Both the position numbers and the translations under genes were made by a program. A DNA stretch of 14,054 nt from Phoenicibacter congonensis (lineage in GTDB: Bacteria; Actinomycetota; Coriobacteriia; Coriobacteriales; Eggerthellaceae): contig JAUMVS010000026.1 of the NCBI GenBank assembly GCA_030530045.1, positions 1 through 14,054 of the forward strand, given 5' to 3'. Below are positions 1 to 6,547 of the stretch, piece after piece (position 1 is the stretch's first letter; each line of letters begins with the position of its first letter). The notes beneath the pieces were generated by a model. The model made no database searches. It was given only the letters and a program-made list of their open reading frames with translations, and was not told the origin of the DNA.

Positions 1-2
1 TC

Positions 3-24
3 CCGCTTCTCGTCAGAGAAGCGG
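3..24. other. Hairpin, 9-bp stem with 4-base loop
   Basis: A perfect inverted repeat: the arms CCGCTTCTC and GAGAAGCGG enclose the loop GTCA. No T-run follows on the plus strand. On the minus strand any T-run would lie left of the window, so a terminator reading leftward cannot be judged. It sits next to the 20-bp direct repeats at 35-82, so it could be part of the same mobile-element end. Function is unknown. Confidence 0.5.
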
Positions 25-34
25 AACGTAAATC

Positions 35-82
35 ACTCATCGTCCCCATTTTTCAAGCTCGAACTCATCGTCCCCATTTTTC
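35..82. repeat. Two 20-bp direct repeats, possible insertion-sequence end
   Basis: Two identical 20-base copies lie at 35-54 and 63-82, 28 bases apart start to start, both containing ATCGTCCCCATTTTTC. Outside the 20 bases the flanks differ. Repeated subterminal motifs of about 20 bp are known at the ends of IS21-family elements, where they bind the transposase. The sequence just after the second copy ends in CGCACACA, so a TG...CA tip near 90 is conceivable. No transposase gene is visible and the rest would lie left of the window. The repeat itself is certain; the IS assignment is a guess. Confidence 0.6.
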
Positions 83-116
83 GCACACAAAAAATAAATG
101 CAGGGCGGCGACAATT

Positions 117-142
117 AAAAAAGCAGGCCGCTTGGACCTGCT
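117..142 (-). terminator. Rho-independent terminator of the response regulator gene
   Basis: Read on the minus strand, AGCAGGTC and GGCCTGCT form an 8-bp stem (one G-U pair) around a 5-base loop, followed at once by six T residues (complement of the A-run at 117-122). It lies about 28 bases after the stop codon of the response regulator at 170-841. On the plus strand the hairpin is followed only by a short interrupted T-run, so leftward termination is the main role. Confidence 0.8.
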
Positions 143-169
143 ATCTTTTAGTTCGATGTCGATTTAACC

Positions 170-841
170 TTAGCTGTTGTAATAAACAACGAGCTGCGCA
201 CGTGAGTGGCAGTTTGTTTTCTGCATAATGCGAGAGAGGTGAGTCTTCGCTGTAGCTGGGGAAATGAAGAGCTTCTCGCCGATTTCCTTGTTGGAAAGAC
301 CTTGTGCAACAAGCTCGAGAATTTCCTGTTCGCGGTCGGTCAGTGGGTCATCTAGTTCCTGCCCCTTCTTTGGCTTGACTGGCTTTTCTTTTGTGTGGTC
401 AGCTTTGACGAATTTGTTCACGAGACGACGCATAACGCTTGGCTGAATGAGAGCGTTGCCGTCGGCAACTGTGCGAATTGCGTTTGCGATGTCTTCTGGT
501 TCTGCGTCTTTCAAAAGGAACCCGCCGGCGCCAGCTTTTAGCGCCTCGAAGACATATTCATCCAGGTCAAACGTTGTCATGACGAGCACTCTCGTGCCGC
601 GACATTCAGGGTTGCTGACAATGCGCTTTGTCGCCTCAATGCCGTTCATCTTTGTCATGCGAATGTCCATGAGCGCGATGTCGGGGTGGAGCTGCTCGAC
701 TTGCTCGACTGCTTCGATTCCGTTTGTTGCTTCGCCAACGACCTCAATGTCGTCGTAAACCGAGAGGATCGCCTTGTAGCCACTGCGGACTAAAGGCTGG
801 TCGTCAACGATAACAACTGTGTATGTTTTTTCTTCGGCCAT
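170..841 (-). CDS. NarL/FixJ-type response regulator with LuxR DNA-binding domain
   Basis: This 223-residue protein is a two-component response regulator that should act as a cytoplasmic transcription factor. The receiver domain covers about residues 8-125, with acidic pocket D13 and D14, phosphoacceptor D59 (in LMDIRM), switch threonine T89 and conserved K111. A Lys/Pro-rich linker at about 147-160 leads to a LuxR-type helix-turn-helix at about 164-220 (LTDREQEILELVAQGLSNKEI). The ATG has a good ribosome binding site, GGGAG, five bases upstream. All key residues are present, so it should respond to phosphorylation. No histidine kinase gene is seen beside it: hisS lies 104 bases upstream and a terminator follows directly, so its partner and target genes are unknown. 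No terminator is visible between hisS and this gene, so read-through from hisS is possible. Confidence 0.93.
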   Translation of the reverse strand: MAEEKTYTVVIVDDQPLVRSGYKAILSVYDDIEVVGEATNGIEAVEQVEQLHPDIALMDIRMTKMNGIEATKRIVSNPECRGTRVLVMTTFDLDEYVFEALKAGAGGFLLKDAEPEDIANAIRTVADGNALIQPSVMRRLVNKFVKADHTKEKPVKPKKGQELDDPLTDREQEILELVAQGLSNKEIGEKLFISPATAKTHLSRIMQKTNCHSRAQLVVYYNS

Positions 842-945
842 GTTTTCTCCCGCTAAATAAATCTTTTGCCTTTGTTTAGTTTAACGTCTTTCGCCAGCAT
901 CAAGTGCGTTTCGCGGAAGTTTAAACCGGGAAGGTTACATTTGGC

Positions 946-2295
946 TTAAGCGAGAGGCGGAACCTTGATGCCGAGCTTGTCCTCTGCGTCAGCAAAAGCA
1001 ATTTGCGAATCTTCGTGAGTTTCGAGGTTGCGCACTGTGAAAACTTGCTCTTGCATTTCGGTCTCGCCAAGAATTAAAGCAAGTTTTGAATTGCTCTTGT
1101 TAGCAAGCTTCAACTGCGATTTCAGGCTGCGAACATTTGACTGCTCAGCTTCAGCGGAACGCAGGTCAATGTCGATTTTTGCATCAACAGAGCCGCTGTT
1201 AACGATGAAGATTTTCTCGGCAAATGCGCGTGCATTCTCATCAAGCGGAATGATGAACACGCCCTCGCGAGTTGCTTCCGCTTCAGCCATGTTGCTTGCA
1301 TTTTTAGCGAGCAGGCAGCGTTCAAAGCCGACAGCAAATCCAAGACCTGGAACGTCTGGGCCACCAATTTCGGCAGCGAGTTTGTCATATCTTCCGCCGC
1401 CGCCAATTGCGTTTTGTGCGCCAAGGCCGTCATCAAACGTGCATTCGAACACTGTCTTCGTGTAGTAATCAAGACCGCGAACGAGGCGGTTGTCGATTGT
1501 GTAGTTGCAACCTGCTGCGTCGAGGTAGGCCTTTACTTTCTCAAAGTGGGCCTTGCAGTCTTCGCACAGGTAATCTTCGATGCTTGGAGCATCGTCCATT
1601 GCAGCCTTGCAGCTTTCTTCTTTGCAGTCAAACGCGCGAAGTGGGTTTTTGTCAGCTCGTTCCATGCAAGTTTCGCACATGCATTCTGCGTGGTCGTGAA
1701 TGTGTTCGCGAACTTTTTCGCGGTAGGCAGGGCGGCATTTTTCGCAGCCCAAAGTGTTCAGGTGAAGTGTGCATTTTGAAACATCGATGCCAAATTTCTC
1801 GTAGAGGCTAATCATCAAAATAATTGCCTGAGCATCGAGAGCAGCGTCGTTGCTGCCAAGGCATTCAATTCCGATTTGGTGGAACTGGCGCTGGCGTCCT
1901 TTTTGTGGACGCTCGGCGCGATACATTGGCCCCGCATACCAAATGCGAACTGGCTGGCTGCCTTGCTCGATCCACCCATTTTCGATTGCAGCACGAACAA
2001 CACCAGCTGTTCCTTCTGGGCGAAGCGTCATTTGGGCCTTCGAAGGAATGTGCTCGCCGGCCTTTAATTTCTCGATGTTTCCGCCTGAAAGGGCAGAATA
2101 CATCTCTTTATTTACAACGTCAGTTGTCTCGCCAATTCCTCTGACAAAGAGTTCAGTTTTTTCAAATGTTGGTGTTTGAATGAGCTCGTAGGAAGCGCTG
2201 CCAAACGTGTCTTTAGCGCACGCCTGGAAAAGCTCCCACTGCGCCATGTCATCGCCGAACAGGTCAAACGTTCCTTCTGGTCTTTTGATTGCCAC
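946..2295 (-). CDS. Histidine--tRNA ligase (histidyl-tRNA synthetase)
   Basis: Class II synthetase that charges tRNA-His with histidine, using ATP, in the cytoplasm. It has 449 residues, somewhat longer than the usual 420-430. Visible motifs are TLRPEGTAG (90-98), motif 2 YRAERPQKGRQRQFHQ (125-140), the histidine-specific LVRGLDYYT (271-279) with R273, and AIGGGGRYD (296-304). The C-terminal anticodon-binding domain covers about 345-445. The insertion between motif 2 and the histidine-specific motif (about 180-265) is unusually Cys-rich: C184, C187, C205, C207, C210, C224, C229, C244 and C247, suggesting a metal site. The start is GTG, read from the frame and the family N-terminus, with a weak AGAAAGAG upstream. 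It begins only 18 bases after the CCA end of tRNA-Pro, so it probably shares the pfp transcript. Confidence 0.96.
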   Translation of the reverse strand: MAIKRPEGTFDLFGDDMAQWELFQACAKDTFGSASYELIQTPTFEKTELFVRGIGETTDVVNKEMYSALSGGNIEKLKAGEHIPSKAQMTLRPEGTAGVVRAAIENGWIEQGSQPVRIWYAGPMYRAERPQKGRQRQFHQIGIECLGSNDAALDAQAIILMISLYEKFGIDVSKCTLHLNTLGCEKCRPAYREKVREHIHDHAECMCETCMERADKNPLRAFDCKEESCKAAMDDAPSIEDYLCEDCKAHFEKVKAYLDAAGCNYTIDNRLVRGLDYYTKTVFECTFDDGLGAQNAIGGGGRYDKLAAEIGGPDVPGLGFAVGFERCLLAKNASNMAEAEATREGVFIIPLDENARAFAEKIFIVNSGSVDAKIDIDLRSAEAEQSNVRSLKSQLKLANKSNSKLALILGETEMQEQVFTVRNLETHEDSQIAFADAEDKLGIKVPPLA

Positions 2296-2313
2296 GGTTT
2301 TCTCTTTCTAAAA

Positions 2314-2390
<77 letters not shown>

Positions 2391-2398
2391 TTATTTTT

Positions 2399-3610
2399 TT
2401 ATCTCAGGTTAAAAGGTTTGACCATTTTGAGCAGGCCATCATCGCCCCATTCAAGCTTTGGCTCGCCTTTGATTAGCGGGGCGAAATAATCCTCAGCCTC
2501 GGAAGTGATGCCAGCGTAGTTTGCTTTTGCCCAGTCGGTTGGGAAAGCTTTTACGAAGTTTGCAAATTTGCTTGCGTCGTCGGTAAAGATTTCAGCAGCA
2601 TATTCTCCGTTTGCGTTTTCGCCGCGCTTTACGCCAACAACTTTTGCCGTGAAGCTTTCGTCGCATGCATGCATGTGAGCGGAAAGTCCCAGCTCGTAGG
2701 CCTCATCGTAGTCAACCTTGCTCATTGCGAAGTTGCTTGAACGTGCTGCGCGAGAAAGGTCTTGAACAACGCCACGAGGAGCAACGCCTGCGTCGACAAT
2801 CATTTGCTTGAGTGCGAGACCAGCTCCGCCAAGAACAGCGTGTGCGAAGCCGTCGTTTGCGCTCTCGCCAGCAGCAACGTAGTTGCCTTCTGCATCGCGA
2901 GCGCCTTCAGAAATGACGATGTAGCAGCTGTTTTTCTCGTCCATGTGCTTTTGCACTTCGTTCAAGAAAGCTTGCTTGTCGAATGCAATTTCAGGAAGAA
3001 CAAGCAGGTCAACTACGCCCGACATGCAGCAGCTTGCTGCAAGCCAGCCTGCATCGCGGCCCATTGTCTCGAGAACAAAAACCTCTGGGCGGGTGTAGGC
3101 GTCGTAGTCAAAAGCGGTTGCTCTTGTTACGAGATTTGCAAATTTAGCTGCACTTGGGAAACCAGGGCAGTGATCAGGTGGAACGAGGTCGTTATCAACT
3201 GTCTTTGGAATGCCAACAAAGCGAGTGTTCGAGCCATGCTTTGCGGCCCATTCGCTCAGCGCATCAACTGTGTCCATTGAGTCGTTTCCGCCAACATAAA
3301 ACATGACGTCAACGTTGTTTTCCTGAAGCACTTTGTTCAGTGTTTCGAAGTCTTCTGCCTGGTCACGCTTCAATTTGTAGCGGCATGTGCCAAGTGCACT
3401 TGATGGAGTCTGGCGAAGCAAGTTCACTTCGTCAGCTGAAATGTTAGTGAGGTCGAAAAGCTTGTTTTGAAGAACGCCTTCGATTCCGTGAATTCCGCCA
3501 AGGACCTTGTCGAACTTTTTGTTAAGTTGGTTTGCGCGAATTACGCCTGCAAGGCTGCCATTAATGACTGCGGTTGGTCCACCGCTTTGTGCGATTAAAC
3601 AATTGCCCAT
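2399..3610 (-). CDS. 6-phosphofructokinase, probably pyrophosphate-dependent
   Basis: This 403-residue cytoplasmic enzyme phosphorylates fructose 6-phosphate to fructose 1,6-bisphosphate in glycolysis. Visible motifs are the N-terminal SGGPTAVIN (9-17), YVGGNDSMDT (105-114), the catalytic PKTVDND (135-141) and the sugar-phosphate motif ETMGRDAGW (181-189). Known family rules distinguish the phosphoryl donor. ATP enzymes have Gly after GGD and in PGTIDND. Here the positions are Asp110 and Lys136, the pattern of PPi-using enzymes, which makes the step reversible. Position 109 is Asn where many relatives have Asp; GGND variants exist in this family by my recollection. The ATG has a strong AAGGAG eight bases upstream and overlaps the preceding stop by one base (TAATG), implying translational coupling to the upstream membrane protein gene. 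Confidence 0.93.
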   Translation of the reverse strand: MGNCLIAQSGGPTAVINGSLAGVIRANQLNKKFDKVLGGIHGIEGVLQNKLFDLTNISADEVNLLRQTPSSALGTCRYKLKRDQAEDFETLNKVLQENNVDVMFYVGGNDSMDTVDALSEWAAKHGSNTRFVGIPKTVDNDLVPPDHCPGFPSAAKFANLVTRATAFDYDAYTRPEVFVLETMGRDAGWLAASCCMSGVVDLLVLPEIAFDKQAFLNEVQKHMDEKNSCYIVISEGARDAEGNYVAAGESANDGFAHAVLGGAGLALKQMIVDAGVAPRGVVQDLSRAARSSNFAMSKVDYDEAYELGLSAHMHACDESFTAKVVGVKRGENANGEYAAEIFTDDASKFANFVKAFPTDWAKANYAGITSEAEDYFAPLIKGEPKLEWGDDGLLKMVKPFNLR

Positions 3611-4266
3611 TATTTAGTCTCCTTAGCGTCTTCATTTGCTTCGGTCTCTTCCGTTGAAGTTTCTGCTGCTTTAGCGGCTTTTTTCTCAGCTCTTTTCTTT
3701 TTCATTTTGCCAATGAGAGTCTTCTCGGCATTTTCTTGAGCGATGCGTTTTTTCTCAGCCTCGCGAGCCTCATATTCTTCTTTGATTTGCTTCTTTGACT
3801 TGCCTTTGTTGGCTTTGCGAGCAAGTTCGACCTGCTCTTCTTGCCATTTTCTGTTGATTTTTTTGATTTTGGAAAGATCAACCCAGAACGCAAAAATGAT
3901 TGCGACGTAGGCGAGCATCAAAACTGCAAGCGAAAGCCATGAAGGCTCAACGTTTCTCAACACCCATGAAAGGCCGACGAGAACGACTGCCGCAAGCAGG
4001 CCAATCCACCAAATGCGCTTCCACTTTACATATTCTGGTGTGTCAGGCGTCGTGTATGGCACCTGCAAATATTTATCTTTTTCTGCTTGCTCGCGTTCGC
4101 GCTGCTTGCGCTCAAGTTTTTTCTCTTTTGCAGTTTTTTTGGTTGGTTCCACATGAACAGTGCTTGCTGCACTTGATTTTGGTTTTGCAGAAGCTGCGCT
4201 TTTCTTTGAGACGCCTTTTCTATCTTCGTCTTGGTAGCGGTCGTTCATCGGGTTTCTTTGAGACAT
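3610..4266 (-). CDS. Hypothetical membrane protein, two TM segments with charged tails
   Basis: I do not recognise the family. The 218-residue protein has a Lys/Ser/Ala-rich charged N-terminal tail (1-80), two hydrophobic segments at about 85-103 and 111-129 separated by a short loop, and a Lys/Glu-rich C-terminal tail with heptad-like coiled-coil character (about 135-205) ending in an acidic stretch. This suggests a hairpin in the membrane with both tails in the cytoplasm. The frame is open upstream to 4488, but the start at 4266 is preferred. It has AGGAG just upstream (AGGAGAGAATG), and a clear promoter at 4304-4331 lies inside the longer version. It is first in the unit and its stop overlaps the pfp start by one base, so its dosage may be tied to pfp. 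Confidence 0.85.
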   Translation of the reverse strand: MSQRNPMNDRYQDEDRKGVSKKSAASAKPKSSAASTVHVEPTKKTAKEKKLERKQREREQAEKDKYLQVPYTTPDTPEYVKWKRIWWIGLLAAVVLVGLSWVLRNVEPSWLSLAVLMLAYVAIIFAFWVDLSKIKKINRKWQEEQVELARKANKGKSKKQIKEEYEAREAEKKRIAQENAEKTLIGKMKKKRAEKKAAKAAETSTEETEANEDAKETK

Positions 4267-4303
4267 TCTCTCTCCTGTTTTTCTCGTTTTTAGTGCGCTC
4301 TTC

Positions 4304-4331
4304 ATTATATGACATAAGGCGCCAGCCTCAA
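4304..4331 (-). promoter_or_regulatory. Sigma-70-like promoter of the membrane protein-pfp-tRNA-hisS unit
   Basis: Read on the minus strand, a -35 box TTGAGG (4326-4331) and a perfect -10 box TATAAT (4304-4309) are separated by 16 bases. Transcription would begin near 4297, giving a leader of about 30 bases before the ATG at 4266. It lies in the divergent gap with the aquaporin gene. I found no equally good promoter on the plus strand here. Confidence 0.75.
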
Positions 4332-4392
4332 CTTTAGTGGTACAGCAGAAGGAGTAAATTGGGAAAGTTGGTAATCTATCTTGGAGGTGGTT

Positions 4393-5100
4393 ATGGATAA
4401 CACTCTCATGAGAAAGTGCGGCGCAGAGCTGCTCGGCACTTTCACACTCACGCTTTTCGGCTGCGGCACCGCTGCAATCGCTGGTCAAGCTGTTGGAACC
4501 GTTGGAATTGCGCTTGCCTTCGGCCTTTCAATCGTTTGCATGGCATTTGCAATCGGCCACATTTCTGGCTGCCACATCAACCCAGCCGTTTCGCTTGGCG
4601 TTTTCCTCGCAAAAAGAATGACTGCTAAAGAAATGGTTGCCTACTGGGTAGCTCAATTCATCGGTGGCATTCTCGCAGCTGCAGTTCTCGTTTTCATCAT
4701 GCAGAGCTCTGGTCTTGACATCGCAACAGCAGGCCTTGGCTGCAACGGCTTTGGCGACGCAAGCTCAGTTGGAATCAGCCTTGGCGGCGCTTTTGTTGTT
4801 GAGGTAATTCTCACATGCGTTTTCGTCATGACAATTCTTGGCGTTACTGGCCACGAGAACACTTCGGCATACGCTGGTCTCATCATTGGTCTCACGCTCG
4901 TGTTTGTCCACCTTTTCGGCATCGCTCTCACAGGCACTTCTGTAAACCCAGCAAGATCATTTGGGCCTGCTCTTTTCATGACATTCTTTGGAAACGGCAC
5001 TCCACTTGCTCAAGTTTGGGTTTTCATCGTGGCACCACTAGTTGGCGCTGCATTTGCTGCAGGACTCTACCAGTTCCTCACAGGCAAAGAAGAGGCTTAA
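4393..5100 (+). CDS. Aquaporin (AqpZ-like water channel)
   Basis: A 235-residue membrane channel of the MIP family with about six TM helices and two half-helices. The two pore motifs are NPA at 63-65 (HINPAVS) and 185-187 (SVNPARSFGPALF). The four selectivity-filter residues match E. coli AqpZ by alignment to remembered sequence: F43, H173, T182 and R188. This predicts a narrow, water-selective pore rather than a glycerol facilitator, where the His position is usually Gly. The ATG at 4393 is chosen over an in-frame TTG at 4381 because GGAGGTGG (4383-4390) sits directly before the ATG as a ribosome binding site. It is a single-gene unit, divergent from the pfp group and closed by a strong terminator. 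It probably serves water flux during osmotic change. Confidence 0.95.
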   Translation: MDNTLMRKCGAELLGTFTLTLFGCGTAAIAGQAVGTVGIALAFGLSIVCMAFAIGHISGCHINPAVSLGVFLAKRMTAKEMVAYWVAQFIGGILAAAVLVFIMQSSGLDIATAGLGCNGFGDASSVGISLGGAFVVEVILTCVFVMTILGVTGHENTSAYAGLIIGLTLVFVHLFGIALTGTSVNPARSFGPALFMTFFGNGTPLAQVWVFIVAPLVGAAFAAGLYQFLTGKEEA

Positions 5101-5124
5101 ATTACTTCTAACTTGCAGTTTACG

Positions 5125-5143
5125 GAAGCGAAAGCTTCGCTTC
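5125..5143. other. Hairpin downstream of the aquaporin gene
   Basis: A perfect 8-bp inverted repeat, GAAGCGAA and TTCGCTTC with loop AGC, lies 24 bases after the aquaporin stop. No T-run follows on either strand, so it is not a typical terminator; it may stabilise the 3' end of the mRNA. In the rest of the 276-base gap I see only the terminator at 5211-5241, and 5242-5376 holds nothing I can assign. Confidence 0.45.
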
Positions 5144-5210
5144 ATTAAGCTTTCTACGCAAAACGCGAGCTGAAAGAAAAAGTCAAAGCAAACATAAAGC
5201 TAAAAAAAGA

Positions 5211-5241
5211 AAGCGGCTCTTAAATATGAGCCGCTTTTTTA
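5211..5241 (+). terminator. Strong, bidirectional-looking terminator
   Basis: The arms AAAGCGGCTC (5211-5220) and GAGCCGCTTT (5229-5238) form a 10-bp stem around an 8-base loop, followed by a T-run to 5241. A-rich sequence precedes it (5204-5213), so the minus-strand transcript also gets a T-rich tail. It ends the aquaporin transcript and can also end the convergent transcript of the phospholipase-like gene at 5377-6459. Confidence 0.88.
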
Positions 5242-5376
5242 ATTTGTTTTTGGGAATCGGCCTGTTGTATTAGGGACGATTTGTCTTTAGAGACCCGCAG
5301 CGCAGCGTTTTTTTGAAAGCTTGCTCGATAAAGTGCCAATGACGCTCCAGCAGGCGCAGTTAAACTCTCGTCTTAT

Positions 5377-6459
5377 TTATTTCTGAAAGTCAGGTTTGCC
5401 TGTTTCGGGGTCGATGATGCTTTCGTTACAACCATAGAAATTCAAGTTCCCCGTGATGTCGAGAACTGTTTTGAAAGCTGTGCGAATTTCGCTTTTTGCT
5501 TCGGCGATTGAAGGCCTGCCTTCCTGGTCATCTTTTGCGGAAGCTAGGTTGTCGATTGTGTTCGCGAGCGTTTTTGTCGACTCAAGGCCGCTAGCGATTG
5601 CGGCGTCATAGAGTTCCCAGAACGAGTCGCTGTGGCTTTCGCCCTTAATCCAAGGGTCGGGCCATTCGTAGTGCTCGTGGTTGTCAAAAATGCTCTCAAA
5701 GATGCGAACATTTTTGTGCGTCATCGCGCGAAGGTAGGAATGCTGGCGGAAAAGCAGCTCGAAGCGACCAATCCAGTCGCGCTTCACTCCCGTTGAACTA
5801 TAGAGCCAGCGCTCGGCTTGGCGATAGGCCTTCGTGCTCAAGCGGAACATGCTTTTATCAGGCTTAATCTTGTGTGAAATTGGCAGCGCGAAGTCGTAAA
5901 GCGCACTAATTATGTCAAGCACGCGGTCGCTGCCTTTCAAAATTTGCACCGATGGGTCAAACGTAGCAATTGTCTCTCCGCGCTTCACCGTGAGTACTAG
6001 CTCGTCAAGTTCGCACTCAATTTCAACGTGCACTTCACTTTGGCTTGAGCGGTTAAGACCAGGAACGCCTGCGTCGCAGTAGGAATATTGCTGCGAAAAA
6101 ACGAAAGGGTGCACTTTTGCGTCGAGTTCAAAGTGCATGAGATAGCCGAGAACATAGGCTCTCGCGATGTCTTCCGCGGAAGCTTTAAACTCTTCTTCCT
6201 CGTCAGAATTCACTTCGTGAACACGCGAAACGCCGAGCACCAGGGCCGCAATGAATTCGCTGCAATAGCTTCGGTGCAGCTTTTTGCCAACGCTGTTTGC
6301 CTGCGGAATGCGAGGGTTAATTGCTCCGTAGAAAAAAACGTCGGGGCCTTGGCAGCCAAGTAAGAACGCATTTTTCTCGTCTTCCGAATGACCGATTACG
6401 TTTGTGATTTTTGAATATATTTCGCGCCCAAAAGTGTCATGGGTAATGATTGCTGGCAT
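5377..6459 (-). CDS. Zinc-dependent phospholipase C-like protein
   Basis: This 360-residue protein resembles the zinc-dependent phospholipase C/S1-P1 nuclease fold family (PF00882 type). Probable metal ligands follow the family pattern: MPAIITH (H7), GCQGPDVFFY (D40), LHRSY (H62), YLMHFELDAKVHPF (H109, D113, H117) and VHVEIE (H144, E146). There is no signal peptide: the chain begins directly with the H7 motif, as is common in these uncharacterised members, so it is likely cytoplasmic. This makes an exported lecithinase-like toxin unlikely; the natural substrate is unknown. The ATG has a near-ideal AAGGAGG five bases upstream. It is divergent from tlyA with an 88-base shared upstream region and probably ends at the terminator at 5211-5241. 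Family call is good; function is inferred only. Confidence 0.8.
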   Translation of the reverse strand: MPAIITHDTFGREIYSKITNVIGHSEDEKNAFLLGCQGPDVFFYGAINPRIPQANSVGKKLHRSYCSEFIAALVLGVSRVHEVNSDEEEEFKASAEDIARAYVLGYLMHFELDAKVHPFVFSQQYSYCDAGVPGLNRSSQSEVHVEIECELDELVLTVKRGETIATFDPSVQILKGSDRVLDIISALYDFALPISHKIKPDKSMFRLSTKAYRQAERWLYSSTGVKRDWIGRFELLFRQHSYLRAMTHKNVRIFESIFDNHEHYEWPDPWIKGESHSDSFWELYDAAIASGLESTKTLANTIDNLASAKDDQEGRPSIAEAKSEIRTAFKTVLDITGNLNFYGCNESIIDPETGKPDFQK

Positions 6460-6487
6460 AGACCCTCCTTGTCATGCATTAGTTTAG

Positions 6488-6508
6488 CAAACTTAAGTTT
6501 GGTAGAAT
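6488..6508 (+). promoter_or_regulatory. Possible tlyA promoter with overlapping 14-bp palindrome
   Basis: A perfect palindrome CAAACTTAAGTTTG (6488-6501) is followed one base later by a -10-like TAGAAT (6503-6508). No good -35 is seen at 17-18 bases (TAGTTT or TTAGTT near 6479-6485). A palindrome in the promoter spacer is a typical place for a repressor or activator to bind. The gap also serves the divergent phospholipase-like gene. The palindrome is certain, the promoter is weak evidence and the operator role is inferred. Confidence 0.45.
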
Positions 6509-6547
6509 CAACTAAAAGAAAATGGCGCTTAAACAGGGAATTAAAAG

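Noticed and set aside
842..945. Terminator or strong promoter between hisS and the response regulator gene
   Set aside because: No stem with a T-run is seen, and the TTGATG / TAAAC-like boxes have spacings of 14 or 19 bases, so neither feature could be supported.
2762..3280. 172-codon open frame antisense to pfp
   Set aside because: It overlaps the catalytic part of pfp, has Cys/Ala/Val-rich low-information sequence, and lacks a ribosome binding site.
4381..4392. TTG start four codons earlier for the aquaporin
   Set aside because: The TTG codon overlaps the GGAGGTGG ribosome binding site that serves the ATG at 4393.
4267..4488. N-terminal extension of the two-TM membrane protein to 4488
   Set aside because: The extension overlaps the aquaporin start, contains a clear TTGAGG-16-TATAAT promoter, and the internal ATG at 4266 has a strong AGGAG site.
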